A stretch of DNA of 64,000 bases from NCBI RefSeq assembly GCF_002807685.1, contig NZ_PEAX01000003.1, positions 558,001-622,000 on the forward strand. The letters are read 5' to 3'. A model generated the notes under the pieces. It was not told the DNA's origin. It saw only the letters and a program-made list of their open reading frames with translations, and did no database searches. Below, in pieces: positions 54,718 through 63,921 of the stretch. Position 1 is the stretch's first letter. Every line of letters begins with the position of its first letter. The DNA comes from Neoalteromonas flava. GTDB lineage: Bacteria; Pseudomonadota; Gammaproteobacteria; Enterobacterales; Alteromonadaceae. The position numbers and the translations under genes were made by a program.

Positions 54718-55812
54718 TTAACCCAAATCGTCAGCAATCACTTCTACAGGTGACTGGTCCTTAAGATTATGATGGCCGGCGGTAACCACTTGTTCATTAC
54801 CTTCTAGTCCTTCCAAAATTTCGACATATTCTGAATTCTGAAAACCTGTAGTCACAGCGACTTTCTTAGCAATACCATCGGCAATAACAAACACACTGTC
54901 TTTATTGTCAATTGACAATAAAGCGCGGCGAGGGATCAGCGTGGTATCGTTGTGGGTGGCGTATTCGAGTTCAACTTCAGCAAACATGCCGGCAAGCAGA
55001 ATGTTGTCTGGGTTAGGAACCCGCAGAGTAACTTTAAACGTTCCGGTTTTCGCATCGATCACTGGACTGACACGCTCGACAAATGCGTTAACCGCACGGT
55101 CACCAATAGCTGCAATAGTCAGTGCCGCGGGTTGATTAACTTTAATGTTGGCTAACTCTTTTTCCGGCAAGTGAACAACACCTTGTAATTCACGCTGTTG
55201 CACGATATGGAACATACGTTCACGTTGAAAACTCTCGGTTAAGTTACCTACCTTGGCGTTTCTTTCCGCAATGAAGCCACTGATTGGAGCAACGATAGTG
55301 GCTTCTTTCAGATCAAGTTCGGCGATAGCCAGAGAAGCCTTCGCAGATGCATGTTGAGCTGTTAATTTATCGTAGACATCATCACTGACTAGCTTTTGCG
55401 AATAAACTTTGTTGATTTTGGCGAGCTCTTTTTCAATACCTTGTAACTCAGCTTGCGCTTTTTGAAGGTTCAATTCGTAACGTTGCGCATCCAAGCGCGC
55501 TAAAACTTGACCCTTTTCAACAAAGTCGCCTTCCTCAACATAAATAGCGTCGATGATGCCTGATGCTCGAGCAACTACGAAGGCTTCCTCCTTGGCTTCA
55601 AGCACAGCCGTCGTCGCGTAATGTGAGCTGATATCACCAGCTCCAGCATGCGCAGCCTCAACTGGTATGGCAACTACGGTTTCTTCAGCAGTAATATCAG
55701 TAGGAGCGCTTGCACCAGCATCACCACAGCCAGTCAGTGGACCTACAGAGAGAGCAATGGCGCACAATAGTGCAGAGGTTTTAAGCGGAGTAAAGAATGT
55801 TTTAGCGTTCAT
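54718..55812 (-). CDS. RND efflux periplasmic adaptor lipoprotein (MFP)
   Basis: A 364-residue membrane-fusion protein joining the RND permeases to an outer-membrane channel. Signal peptide with lipobox PLTGC (Cys29) implies a lipid anchor in the inner membrane. The lipoyl/barrel-sandwich halves (ASGIIDAIYVEEGDFVEKGQ and ATIVAPISGFIAERNAKVGN) flank an alpha-hairpin (about 105-165), followed by beta-barrel and membrane-proximal domains. It is the first gene of a three-gene operon. No regulator gene lies next to it, and the 191-bp upstream region shows no operator I can name. Confidence 0.9.
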   Translation of the reverse strand: MNAKTFFTPLKTSALLCAIALSVGPLTGCGDAGASAPTDITAEETVVAIPVEAAHAGAGDISSHYATTAVLEAKEEAFVVARASGIIDAIYVEEGDFVEKGQVLARLDAQRYELNLQKAQAELQGIEKELAKINKVYSQKLVSDDVYDKLTAQHASAKASLAIAELDLKEATIVAPISGFIAERNAKVGNLTESFQRERMFHIVQQRELQGVVHLPEKELANIKVNQPAALTIAAIGDRAVNAFVERVSPVIDAKTGTFKVTLRVPNPDNILLAGMFAEVELEYATHNDTTLIPRRALLSIDNKDSVFVIADGIAKKVAVTTGFQNSEYVEILEGLEGNEQVVTAGHHNLKDQSPVEVIADDLG

Positions 55813-56003
55813 AAGTGAGTGTCCATTAGGTTTTACTCACTGTAGAGCATCAGCTATGCCAGTTCTGCAGGTGGAAATAAAATCCAATAAATACAATCAC
55901 ATAGCATTTAATTGGTCAGAGTGGTGAATAACTAAACAAGTAATGGTGGCGATTTTCACTAAATCATGAAAATCACCACTATTATTTGGCTTAAATAACA
56001 AAG

Positions 56004-56408
56004 CTATGCGCTAGGATGCTTAATTTCAAAGCTAGTTGTAATGTTTACTGCACCATCAAGCATGAGCATAACGCTACAATATTTCTCAGCGGATAATTGC
56101 ACTGCACGTGCAAGCTGTTTTTCTTTAATGTCATTGCCGCTTACTACGTAATGCGCATGAATAGTTTCAAACACGCGCGGAGGATTTGCAGCGCGTTGTG
56201 CAGATAACTCGCAGTAGCACTCGTCAATGTCTTGTCGAGCTTTACGTAAAATCTCGACCACATCAACAGACGAACATGCTCCCGCAGCAACCAGGACTGA
56301 CTCCATCGGTGATATAGCCTGCTTATCACCATCCATGACTACTTCATAACCTGAATCGGTTTTGCCTTTAAAAGAAAGTCCCCCTTGCCAGGTAACCGTT
56401 GCTTTCAT
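56004..56408 (-). CDS. OsmC/YhfA-like peroxidase-fold protein
   Basis: A 134-residue OsmC-family protein. The two reactive cysteines are present in AAGACSSVDVVEIL and SAEKYCSVMLML, so thiol-dependent peroxide reduction is possible. The short length and missing N-terminal beta extension match the YhfA branch, whose role is unknown. It is followed on the same strand (upstream in sequence order) by cvfB only 4 bp away, so the two are likely co-transcribed with cvfB first. Confidence 0.88.
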   Translation of the reverse strand: MKATVTWQGGLSFKGKTDSGYEVVMDGDKQAISPMESVLVAAGACSSVDVVEILRKARQDIDECYCELSAQRAANPPRVFETIHAHYVVSGNDIKEKQLARAVQLSAEKYCSVMLMLDGAVNITTSFEIKHPSA

Positions 56409-56412
56409 CCTA

Positions 56413-57258
56413 TTACTCCACTAGTTTAATGCTGTCTTTACTGAGCAAAATTCGTTTCTCTTTATATAGTTTGCCAATAACCTTTTTGTAAGCGCCCTTG
56501 CTTACGCCAAAGAGGGCGTAAATTTCCTCTGGGCTACTTTTATCGGTAACGGTTAAAAGACCACCAAAATTTTTCAATTCATCCAATATTTGCTGCTCAA
56601 GAGAAATACGCCCTTGTTTACTATCACTGAGCATGGTGATATCGACTTTACCATCACTGCGAATTTGTTTAATAAATGCGTTGATCGTATCTCCCGTGTG
56701 GAGCTTTTTGACCGCGTCTGAATGAAACAATAAACCAAGGAAAGTATTATTAATCAGAACTTTATAACCGAGGTCGGTTTTAGCGTAAACAATTGCAGAC
56801 ACTGCCTGTTGCGGTGTGAATTTATCCTGTTCACGTAGCTTTTCTGGATAAAAGTAATGCAATCGAGTGCTTCCCAATACACGTTGACTCTTATCGTCAT
56901 AATAGACATAGACTAAATACTGCATTCCCTCTGCAATTGGGCGCTCTTGGTCTTTTTTAAGAACGAGTAGATCACGTTCAAGTCCCCAATCAAAGAATGC
57001 GCCAAACTCGGTCACGCCCCTTGTGGTCAATAGCGCGATATCACCCACACAAACCTTGGGAATTTGCGTATTAGCAGATAACTGGCCGTTTTCATCTGGG
57101 GCAACAAAGACGGTAACTTCATCACCTTCTTTTAACTTTTGCGGAGTGCATACCGTGGGAAGCATTACCTCTTGATCATCTTCTTGGTGTGCTAAAACAT
57201 ATGCAAATGGCATTATGTCAGTAACGGTTAAGCGATTAGTTTTGCCGATCTGGATCAT
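56413..57258 (-). CDS. cvfB: CvfB/YitL S1-domain RNA-binding protein
   Basis: A 281-residue protein with three successive S1-like OB folds (about 1-65, 70-135 with GVTEFGAFFDWGLERDLLV, and 145-215 with GYKVLINNTFLGLL) and a C-terminal winged helix (IYALFGVSKGAYKKVIGKLY). This is the CvfB layout; Staphylococcus CvfB binds RNA and affects virulence gene expression. Its role in gammaproteobacteria is not known. It is divergent from the pxpABC operon across 85 bp and probably co-transcribed with the OsmC-like gene. Confidence 0.88.
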   Translation of the reverse strand: MIQIGKTNRLTVTDIMPFAYVLAHQEDDQEVMLPTVCTPQKLKEGDEVTVFVAPDENGQLSANTQIPKVCVGDIALLTTRGVTEFGAFFDWGLERDLLVLKKDQERPIAEGMQYLVYVYYDDKSQRVLGSTRLHYFYPEKLREQDKFTPQQAVSAIVYAKTDLGYKVLINNTFLGLLFHSDAVKKLHTGDTINAFIKQIRSDGKVDITMLSDSKQGRISLEQQILDELKNFGGLLTVTDKSSPEEIYALFGVSKGAYKKVIGKLYKEKRILLSKDSIKLVE

Positions 57259-57343
57259 TCTTTAACTGTTTTGAATGTGTCATCATAGTATTGTACGCAT
57301 AGTCGCAGTAAAGCAGAACTGTATTTAGAGGATATTCATCGAT

Positions 57344-58069
57344 ATGCATTTAAATTGTGATCTTGGGGAAGATTATGGTGCGTGGAAAATGCCCGTTGAT
57401 GAGCAGATCATGCAATATATTGATCAAGCCAATATTGCTTGTGGTTTCCACGCTGGTGATCCCTTAGTTATCAAGCGTACAATTCAGCAAGCATTAGCCC
57501 ACAAGGTTGCTATTGGCGCACATCCGTCGTATCCAGATCGACTTGGTTTTGGACGTAGAAGCATGAAGGTGGCACACGCGGAACTTGTCGCCATGATCCA
57601 ATATCAAGTGGCTGCATTACAGTCAATGTGCCGATTAGCGGGAACTGAGCTTACGTATGTTAAACCTCACGGTGCTTTGTACAATGATTTTACGGTGGAT
57701 GCGAATGTGCGCAGAGCCACTATGGAGGCAGTGAGCGCTTTTGGCACATTGCGCTTAATGGTGCAGGGAACGGGTGGAGAACGACAACAAACTTTCACTC
57801 GTGAAAGTCACGAATTTGGACTCTCGCTTATTTTTGAAGGGTTCATTGATCGCCGCTATCAGCCAGACGGAACGCTTACCCCACGGTCACAGCCTGGCGC
57901 AGTGTTATCCTTTGATGAAGCGTTAGAGCAGGCTAAGTTGTTAATTGAGCAACATCGGGTCGTAACCAGCAATTCGAAGTCCATAGATGTGCCGGTAACC
58001 AGTCTTTGTATTCATGGTGATAATCCAGAAAGTACGGCGCTTGCCAGTGCTGTGCGGCATATGCTCTAG
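57344..58069 (+). CDS. pxpA: 5-oxoprolinase subunit A (LamB/YcsF)
   Basis: A 241-residue polysaccharide-deacetylase-like barrel protein: LNCDLGEDYGAWKMPVDE at the start, ANIACGFHAGDP, IGAHPSYPDRLGFGRR and YVKPHGALYN. With PxpB and PxpC it forms the prokaryotic ATP-dependent 5-oxoprolinase that opens 5-oxoproline to glutamate, a damage-control reaction. It is the first gene of the operon; the gap to pxpB is 15 bp. Confidence 0.95.
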   Translation: MHLNCDLGEDYGAWKMPVDEQIMQYIDQANIACGFHAGDPLVIKRTIQQALAHKVAIGAHPSYPDRLGFGRRSMKVAHAELVAMIQYQVAALQSMCRLAGTELTYVKPHGALYNDFTVDANVRRATMEAVSAFGTLRLMVQGTGGERQQTFTRESHEFGLSLIFEGFIDRRYQPDGTLTPRSQPGAVLSFDEALEQAKLLIEQHRVVTSNSKSIDVPVTSLCIHGDNPESTALASAVRHML

Positions 58070-58084
58070 TCATTGGGGGGCACC

Positions 58085-58750
58085 GTGCTAAACCTAGATG
58101 CCAGTTGGAACATTCGTAATTATCAATTTTGCGGCGAAAACGGTTTGCTGTTGTATTTTGCCGGCGCAAGTTTAGCTAAACAAAATACCCATGTTACTCA
58201 ATGCTTTCACTTCTTAAGCAAAAACGTCCCGGATTGGGTAACAGATTTAGTGCCGAGTTTTGATAGCTTATTGGTGGTTTTCGATACTGCTTATGCTGAT
58301 CATTATGCAGCGCTGCAGTTACTGTGCAGAACTCAGCAACAAGGCTCAGTCGAAACTACAAAACGGGAGTATCAGGTTGCAGTGAAATACTCTTTGGCAC
58401 CGGACTATGATCTAACTGAATTGGCAAAATCCCTTAACGTTTTGCCGCAACGTATTGTTGAACTACATTGTGCTCAACCTTTGCGAGTTTATGCAATTGG
58501 CTTTGCTCCAGGCTTCGCCTATTTAGGTGAGCTTCCTGACAATCTCCAAGTTAGCCGACGCCCCTCGCCGCGCACTCACGTGCCCGCAGGAGCAGTCGCT
58601 ATCGCTGACAGTTATTCTGCTGTGTATCCTGCGGTTTCTCCCGGAGGCTGGAATTTACTCGGGCAAGTTGCAGATTTAGCTGAGTTTCAACAGTTAAAAC
58701 TTCAGGTTGGTGATAGCGTGCAGTTTTATCCAGATAGCATTGAGAGTTAA
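58085..58750 (+). CDS. pxpB: 5-oxoprolinase subunit B (KipI family)
   Basis: A KipI/allophanate-hydrolase subunit 1-like protein of about 221 residues. The diagnostic segment is YAIGFAPGFAYLGELPDNLQ, followed by RRPSPRTHVPAGAVAIA and SPGGWNLLG. GTG at 58085 is chosen as start because GGGGGG stands just before it; a TTG at 58073 would add four residues. It acts with PxpA and PxpC and is followed by pxpC after 7 bp. Confidence 0.93.
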   Translation: MLNLDASWNIRNYQFCGENGLLLYFAGASLAKQNTHVTQCFHFLSKNVPDWVTDLVPSFDSLLVVFDTAYADHYAALQLLCRTQQQGSVETTKREYQVAVKYSLAPDYDLTELAKSLNVLPQRIVELHCAQPLRVYAIGFAPGFAYLGELPDNLQVSRRPSPRTHVPAGAVAIADSYSAVYPAVSPGGWNLLGQVADLAEFQQLKLQVGDSVQFYPDSIES

Positions 58751-58757
58751 ACGTTCT

Positions 58758-59705
58758 ATGGCCCTGCAAATTACTGAAGTACCGTTGCAAGCGCTATTGA
58801 TCGATGCTGGCCGCAGGCGTCAACAGCACCTTGGAGCAACCGTCAGCGGCCCAATGGATTGGTTCGCCTTCGAGGTTAATCGATGCCTACTTAGATTACC
58901 CCATAAAACAACTCAGATTGAGTTGCATCAGGGCAGATTTAGCGCCATTGTCACCTCCGATACTTGGATTTGCGCAGCAGGTAAAGAAGCCTCATTAACA
59001 ATAAACCAACAGCCTAGTGCTTGCCTGCAAGCGCATAGGGTCAAACAAGGTGATGTTATCACTGTGGAATCCCCGACACGTATCGCTTATTTCGCCCTTT
59101 CTGGCGTTATTAAGTGTTGCTTTGCGTATGGTAGCCAGTCATGTGTGGTGCGAGAACACGCGGGCGGAATTGATGGTAGTGGAAGTGCATTGGCGGTGGG
59201 AGACGAATTGCATTGGCAGGCACTCAAAACCAGTCCAAATCCACTTGAACCGTTGAAGTTAGGACGGTTACAACAATTATGTCAACAAATCTATGCTAAG
59301 CGGTCTATTGGGGTCACCGCTGGACCCCAAAGAAACCGATTTTCACGCTGTGAATGGTTACGTTTTTTAACCGGTGAGTATGCGGTAAGTGGACAACGTA
59401 GCCGCATGGGATATCGTATAAGCGGGCCCCTAATCTGCGCTAGCAATTATGCCATGCGGTCTGAGCCACTTATTATGGGGACGATCCAAGTACCGGCTGA
59501 TGGTCAACCCATAGTTATGATGGCTGATCATCAAACCCTGGGCGGTTACCCGAAAATAGCGCAAATTGTGCGCAGTGATTTACCGTTAGTGGCGCAATCT
59601 GCAACTAACGAGTCGATTTCTTTCACCGAGGTCGATCCGGCAATTGCATCTTTTAATTATCACCGTATATTGAATCAGCTAGCGGAAATCACCGCCCCGA
59701 ACTAA
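58758..59705 (+). CDS. pxpC: 5-oxoprolinase subunit C (KipA family)
   Basis: A KipA/allophanate-hydrolase subunit 2-like protein of about 315 residues. It begins MALQITEVPLQALLIDAGRR and contains GATVSGPMDWFAFEVNR, GPQRNRFS and the C-terminal PADGQPIVMMADHQTLGGYPKI motif that identifies the family. ATG 58758 gives the family N-terminus; an earlier in-frame start within pxpB has no support. It lies 29 bp before the aminotransferase gene. Confidence 0.93.
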   Translation: MALQITEVPLQALLIDAGRRRQQHLGATVSGPMDWFAFEVNRCLLRLPHKTTQIELHQGRFSAIVTSDTWICAAGKEASLTINQQPSACLQAHRVKQGDVITVESPTRIAYFALSGVIKCCFAYGSQSCVVREHAGGIDGSGSALAVGDELHWQALKTSPNPLEPLKLGRLQQLCQQIYAKRSIGVTAGPQRNRFSRCEWLRFLTGEYAVSGQRSRMGYRISGPLICASNYAMRSEPLIMGTIQVPADGQPIVMMADHQTLGGYPKIAQIVRSDLPLVAQSATNESISFTEVDPAIASFNYHRILNQLAEITAPN

Positions 59706-59734
59706 CAACAACCTTAAATAAATTGAGAGCCTGC

Positions 59735-60601
59735 ATGAGTATTGCCTATTTAAATGGAACTTATTTACCCCTGGAAGACGCGCGAATATCTCCTTTAGAC
59801 CGCGGGTTTTTATTTGGTGACGGGATTTATGAGGTGATCCCTAGTTATGCCGGCAGGATTGTAGGTGGTCGTTTGCACAAGGAGCGTTTGGAAAACGGAT
59901 TAGAAGCGATTGGAATAACCGTTTCAGCACCTGATAATGAGTGGCTAACGATAGTTCAGTCGCTATTGGAAAAGAACCAAAATACGTTCCCGTCTGGCAA
60001 CATTGGTGTATACCTGCACGTCAGTCGTGGAGCGGATATTAAACGTTTTCACGCCTATCCAGCGAACGTAACACCAACGGTTTTTGCTTTTGCATTTGAA
60101 ATTGCAGCATCAAAGCCGGCTGATAGAACCCAGACGCAAGGGCTTAAGGTGATGCTGCAAGAAGATTTACGCTGGCGCCGCTGTCACATCAAATCTACTT
60201 CACTGTTAGGCAATGTTATGCATTTTCAGCAAAGTCAGGAAGGCGGCGTTAACGAAACAATATTGTTTAATCAACAGGGATATATCACCGAAGCTAGTGT
60301 ATGCAATGTGTTTGCTGTAATAAATAATGAAGTCGTTACCCCTCCGCTAGATAACCAACTTTTGCCGGGGATCACGCGTCATTTGGTTATCACCAGTTTA
60401 ACAGCAGAGGGTATTCAGGTGCATGAACGGCCTATCCAGCGTGACGAGTTACTCAATGCCAGTGAAGTTTGGTTAACCAGCTCAAGCAAAGAAATTGCGC
60501 CTGTAATTGAAATTGAGGGGAAACCTGTCGGTAATGGCAAGGTTGGAGGTATGTGGGAGCGCGCGTTAACATGCTATCACGCCCACAAGTTCGCTTTATA
60601 G
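59735..60601 (+). CDS. dat: D-amino-acid aminotransferase (class IV PLP)
   Basis: A fold-type IV aminotransferase of 288 residues. RGFLFGDGIYEVIP is the N-terminal signature, and the PLP Lys is in HIKSTSLLGNVM. RGADIKRFHAYP carries an Arg-x-His pair like that which binds the substrate carboxylate in D-amino-acid aminotransferases, separating it from the branched-chain enzymes and PabC. It would exchange D-alanine and D-glutamate. ATG 59735 has GAGAG 5 bp upstream. It appears to be the last gene of the pxpABC unit and ends 1 bp before the convergent fur gene. Confidence 0.85.
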   Translation: MSIAYLNGTYLPLEDARISPLDRGFLFGDGIYEVIPSYAGRIVGGRLHKERLENGLEAIGITVSAPDNEWLTIVQSLLEKNQNTFPSGNIGVYLHVSRGADIKRFHAYPANVTPTVFAFAFEIAASKPADRTQTQGLKVMLQEDLRWRRCHIKSTSLLGNVMHFQQSQEGGVNETILFNQQGYITEASVCNVFAVINNEVVTPPLDNQLLPGITRHLVITSLTAEGIQVHERPIQRDELLNASEVWLTSSSKEIAPVIEIEGKPVGNGKVGGMWERALTCYHAHKFAL

Positions 60602-60602
60602 T

Positions 60603-61031
60603 TTAGTCGCTACTGGAGTCACAATTAGGGTCATTGCACTCACCATACAGGTATAGACTGTGGTGGGTGAGGGACATATTATTCTGTTTAGCGACTTCTT
60701 CTTGGCGTTTTTCAATGATGTCGTCTTCAAATTCCACCACTTTTCCACACCGTAGGCAAACTAGATGGTCGTGGTGTTTCTTGTGACTGATTTCAAATAC
60801 CGACTTACCGCCTTCGAAATGATGGCGGTTTAAAATACCTGCATCGTCGAATTGGTTAAGTACCCGGTAGACGGTTGCTAATCCAATCTCTTCACCTTGT
60901 TCGATCAGGATCTTGTATACGTCCTCTGCACTGATGTGCTGATTATCGGGCCCTTGCAGAATTTCTAAGATCTTTAAGCGCGGTAAGGTGACTTTCAATC
61001 CAGCTTTTTTCAGTTCTTTATTTTGATCCAT
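60603..61031 (-). CDS. fur: Ferric uptake regulator Fur
   Basis: The iron-responsive repressor, 142 residues. The winged-helix domain (KKAGLKVTLPRLKILEIL.. LATVYRVLNQFDDAG) is followed by the dimerisation domain with HHDHLVCLRCGKVVEF and the C-terminal ECNDPNC zinc cysteines. The start MDQNKELKKAGLK at 61031 aligns with E. coli Fur; eleven more upstream codons are open but unsupported. It stands 1 bp from the end of the aminotransferase, with no terminator I can identify between them. No clear Fur box was found upstream. Confidence 0.96.
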   Translation of the reverse strand: MDQNKELKKAGLKVTLPRLKILEILQGPDNQHISAEDVYKILIEQGEEIGLATVYRVLNQFDDAGILNRHHFEGGKSVFEISHKKHHDHLVCLRCGKVVEFEDDIIEKRQEEVAKQNNMSLTHHSLYLYGECNDPNCDSSSD

Positions 61032-61256
61032 CGTTCTTTTTTTGCGCTTTTGAATGAGCGTCATTATAGGGGAGTTATCAAGTTTTAAAAGTATTAAACG
61101 ATAAATTGATAGGTAGACATTTTTTATGCGGTTGAAAATGAATGAACTACACTAAAGGAAGATGCTTAGACTGGTACGATGACAATTGCATAGCAATGTC
61201 AATTATGTAACGCTTGGCGCAGTAAGTTGCCTGAATAATAAATAGAATATTGCACA

Positions 61257-63257
61257 ATGAAGTTAACGGTTATTCATAAAATTGTACTGGGTTTCCTAGC
61301 CTTGGGGATCTTGTTGTTGCTTACTAGTTTTCTGAGCTATTTAGGGCTATTGGATATCAGTCGGTCAGCTGAATCTGTGGTCAAAGAAAAAATGCCCGTA
61401 CAGGCTAAAGTAATTGAGATCCAAGCGAGTACGCTTAAGTTAGCGAATATTACCACTAATGCCTTCCATGAAAGCTCCCTTGCGGCATTGGCGCAGAATA
61501 ATAATACGTTTGTGCAAAGCAAATCACAGTTTGATTCAGTTTTCACAGAGCTCACGGCACTTTTGAGTGATAGCGAGGCACAGTCCTTAGCCGCCAACTC
61601 AACTTTCTTGCAACACAGCGAACATATGTATGAAGCGCGTAGTCGGCATTTGCAGTTGCGTAACGAGATTGTTGCCCTTGGCGATGAAGTATTAGCCTAT
61701 GCTGACGAAGCGAGCGCACTTATGCTCGATTTGTCCTATTTAAGTGGCAATGATCCTGGCTTACCGACGCTGATTGGTGCTGGTACTGGTATTGACAACA
61801 AACTTGCGACAATGCTTGGAGCGATTAAGGAGTTGGTGAATTCGAACGACCCTGAAGTCAGTGAGCGGATCATTGGGGATCTTGAATATTCAATTAGCAA
61901 TATTCAAGTGGACAAGGATTATATCAATCGCTTAGCTGAGACGATTGATGACGAAGGGCTAGTGGAACTGTTTAATGAACAGTTTGAAAGTTTGAAGCCC
62001 GCGTTGGAAGGTGAAGATGGCTTATTTGCTAAGCAGCGTGAAAAATTGGCAGCAATCGCTGAAGCGCAAAAGGCCTTTGACGACGCTCGCAGTGCGCTGG
62101 ATAAAGGGTTATTGAGCATTGAAGCATTATTTGCGGATATCAACTCGGATACGTTACGTGGACAGAATGATATTCTTGATAATGTAGGATTTAATGTAAC
62201 TAAGAGTGTGGTTATCAGCCTTGTTGGATTAGGCGCAGTCATTGTTTTAGCTGTGTTAGCGACGCGCAGTATTTCAGTACCACTGAAGAACATCAATATT
62301 GGCTTGAATAAACTTATCGAGGGCGACTTAACCACTAAACTTGATGACGCGGGGCACAGTGAGTTCGATAAATTAGCCAGTAAGGTGAATGAGCTTTCTG
62401 GTAGTCTGCGTACTTTGGTGGGAAACATTTTGGAACAAGAGGTGGCACTGGACGATGTCACCCGACGCAGCAGTGAAATGTCACGCCAAAGCCTCAAACA
62501 AGTTGATCAGCAACGCAGCAAAATCCAGGCGACCAGTCATAATACAGCGGAAGTCAGGCATAAAAGCCAAAGCAATTTGCTGCAAGTCGAAGATTCACTA
62601 ACGCAACTTAAGATGGCCAGTGAACAGAGCCACAGAGTGATTAAATTGTTGGATGAGAGTCGTCAGCAAGTAACATCGCAGGCACAACAAGCAGAGCAGT
62701 CTGAACGTATCATTGCCCGCTTAGACGAAAATAGTCGCAATATTGGAAGTATTCTGGATGTGATCAAAACGATTGCTGAACAAACGAATTTGCTCGCTTT
62801 GAATGCGGCAATTGAGGCCGCTCGTGCTGGCGAACAAGGGCGAGGGTTCGCTGTTGTGGCCGATGAAGTAAGAACGCTTGCTAATCGGACACATGATTCT
62901 ACAGAAGAGATTGAAAAAATGATTGGCTCGCTGCAAGAAGATGCTAATCAAGCGGTTAAAGCCATCAGTGAGGGCAAAAATCGGGCAAACGAAAGTGTAC
63001 AGGTTACTCAGTTGGTTAACGAGCAGGTCGGTGAAATAACCCGCTTAGTAATGCAAGTAGCTAAAATCAATGACCAAATTGTTAGTGATACCAAAGAGCA
63101 AGATGTATTGCTCGAACAGGCAGCAATGAGCTTGGAAGAAATCGTTAAGCTTGCTGAACAAGCCGCAGCGAGTACGCACAAATCCTCAGAAGTGACAGGT
63201 GAGATAGAAGCGCAAATGAATAGCCTGAAACAGGCGGTAGAACAATTTAAGGTTTAG
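61257..63257 (+). CDS. Methyl-accepting chemotaxis protein
   Basis: A 666-residue transmembrane chemoreceptor. The first membrane helix is at about 9-32 and the second at about 315-335 ([19 protein letters not shown]). Between them lies a long, helical, periplasmic sensor of about 280 residues with no cysteine or recognisable PAS or Cache motif, most like a helical-bundle (HBM-type) sensor. A HAMP domain follows (about 337-390), then the signalling domain with hairpin tip [20 protein letters not shown]. There is no C-terminal CheR/CheB-binding pentapeptide. The ligand is unknown. It has its own terminator and lies between fur and the flavodoxin gene. Confidence 0.93.
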   Translation: MKLTVIHKIVLGFLALGILLLLTSFLSYLGLLDISRSAESVVKEKMPVQAKVIEIQASTLKLANITTNAFHESSLAALAQNNNTFVQSKSQFDSVFTELTALLSDSEAQSLAANSTFLQHSEHMYEARSRHLQLRNEIVALGDEVLAYADEASALMLDLSYLSGNDPGLPTLIGAGTGIDNKLATMLGAIKELVNSNDPEVSERIIGDLEYSISNIQVDKDYINRLAETIDDEGLVELFNEQFESLKPALEGEDGLFAKQREKLAAIAEAQKAFDDARSALDKGLLSIEALFADINSDTLRGQNDILDNVGFNVTKSVVISLVGLGAVIVLAVLATRSISVPLKNINIGLNKLIEGDLTTKLDDAGHSEFDKLASKVNELSGSLRTLVGNILEQEVALDDVTRRSSEMSRQSLKQVDQQRSKIQATSHNTAEVRHKSQSNLLQVEDSLTQLKMASEQSHRVIKLLDESRQQVTSQAQQAEQSERIIARLDENSRNIGSILDVIKTIAEQTNLLALNAAIEAARAGEQGRGFAVVADEVRTLANRTHDSTEEIEKMIGSLQEDANQAVKAISEGKNRANESVQVTQLVNEQVGEITRLVMQVAKINDQIVSDTKEQDVLLEQAAMSLEEIVKLAEQAAASTHKSSEVTGEIEAQMNSLKQAVEQFKV

Positions 63258-63323
63258 CTGCCTCAATCAATTCCTTTTCGTCATTGCGAAGAGCTGGATT
63301 GATAGATAAATACCTTTTTCAAC

Positions 63324-63346
63324 AAAGCCCACACAAGTGGGCTTTT
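63324..63346. terminator. Terminator between the MCP gene and fldA
   Basis: AAAGCCCAC-ACAA-GTGGGCTTTTTT hairpin with T run on the plus strand, 67 bp after the MCP stop. The A run on the left also allows use by the converging flavodoxin transcript. Confidence 0.87.
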
Positions 63347-63396
63347 TTGATTATGGGCTTTAGGGTTAGCTATGCAGTAAAAGTAGGATAAACGAG

Positions 63397-63921
63397 TTAA
63401 GCTAATTCTGCTAAACACAATTCATCATGCAACTGTTTACACCAGGCTTTCACGCGCTGCTCAGTCAGTTCTGGCTGACGATCCTCATCGATGCCTAGGC
63501 CCACAAAGTGATCGTCATCTGCCATGCCCTTTGAGGCCTCAAAGTCATAACCTTCAGTTGGCCATTGGCCGACTAAGATTGCGCCTTTCGGTTCGACAAT
63601 GTCACGGATCATACCCATAGCATCAAGGAAGTACTCTGCGTAATCCTCTTGATCACCACAGCCAAAGATCGCAACTAACTTATCTTCGAAATCTATTTCT
63701 TCTAATTCTGGGAAAAAATCATCCCAGTCACATTGGGGCTCGCCATAATACCAGGTAGGTATACCAAAAATGAGCAGGTCATATTCTGCGATCTGTTCTT
63801 TGGTACTTTTGGCGATGTCTTTAACATCGATCAATTGCTTACCCAGTTCTTTCTGGATCATCTTGGCAACGTGCTCTGTGTTGCCGGTATCGCTGCCAAA
63901 AAATAGGCCAACGCTTGCCAT
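63397..63921 (-). CDS. fldA: Long-chain flavodoxin
   Basis: A 174-residue FMN electron carrier. FGSDTGNTEHVA forms the phosphate-binding loop, PTWYYGEPQCDWDD the first FMN-stacking loop (Trp) and GCGDQEDYAEYF the second (Tyr). Length and the segment following GLGIDEDRQPELTEQRV identify the long-chain class typical of FldA. Flavodoxin supplies electrons to enzymes such as methionine synthase and IspG and replaces ferredoxin when iron is low. The nearness to fur follows the fldA-fur neighbourhood of E. coli, here with an MCP gene inserted. Confidence 0.95.
   Translation of the reverse strand: MASVGLFFGSDTGNTEHVAKMIQKELGKQLIDVKDIAKSTKEQIAEYDLLIFGIPTWYYGEPQCDWDDFFPELEEIDFEDKLVAIFGCGDQEDYAEYFLDAMGMIRDIVEPKGAILVGQWPTEGYDFEASKGMADDDHFVGLGIDEDRQPELTEQRVKAWCKQLHDELCLAELA

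Noticed and set aside
61150-61190. Sigma28-like promoter (TAAAGGAA ... TACGATGA) before the MCP gene
   Set aside because: Spacing between the halves is about 3 bp too long and the -10 half is poor; not enough to claim flagellar-sigma control.
61919-62497. Long minus-strand frame (192 codons) inside the MCP gene
   Set aside because: Low-complexity Ser/Leu/Asn-rich translation typical of an antisense shadow of coiled-coil coding sequence; no start signal or family resemblance.
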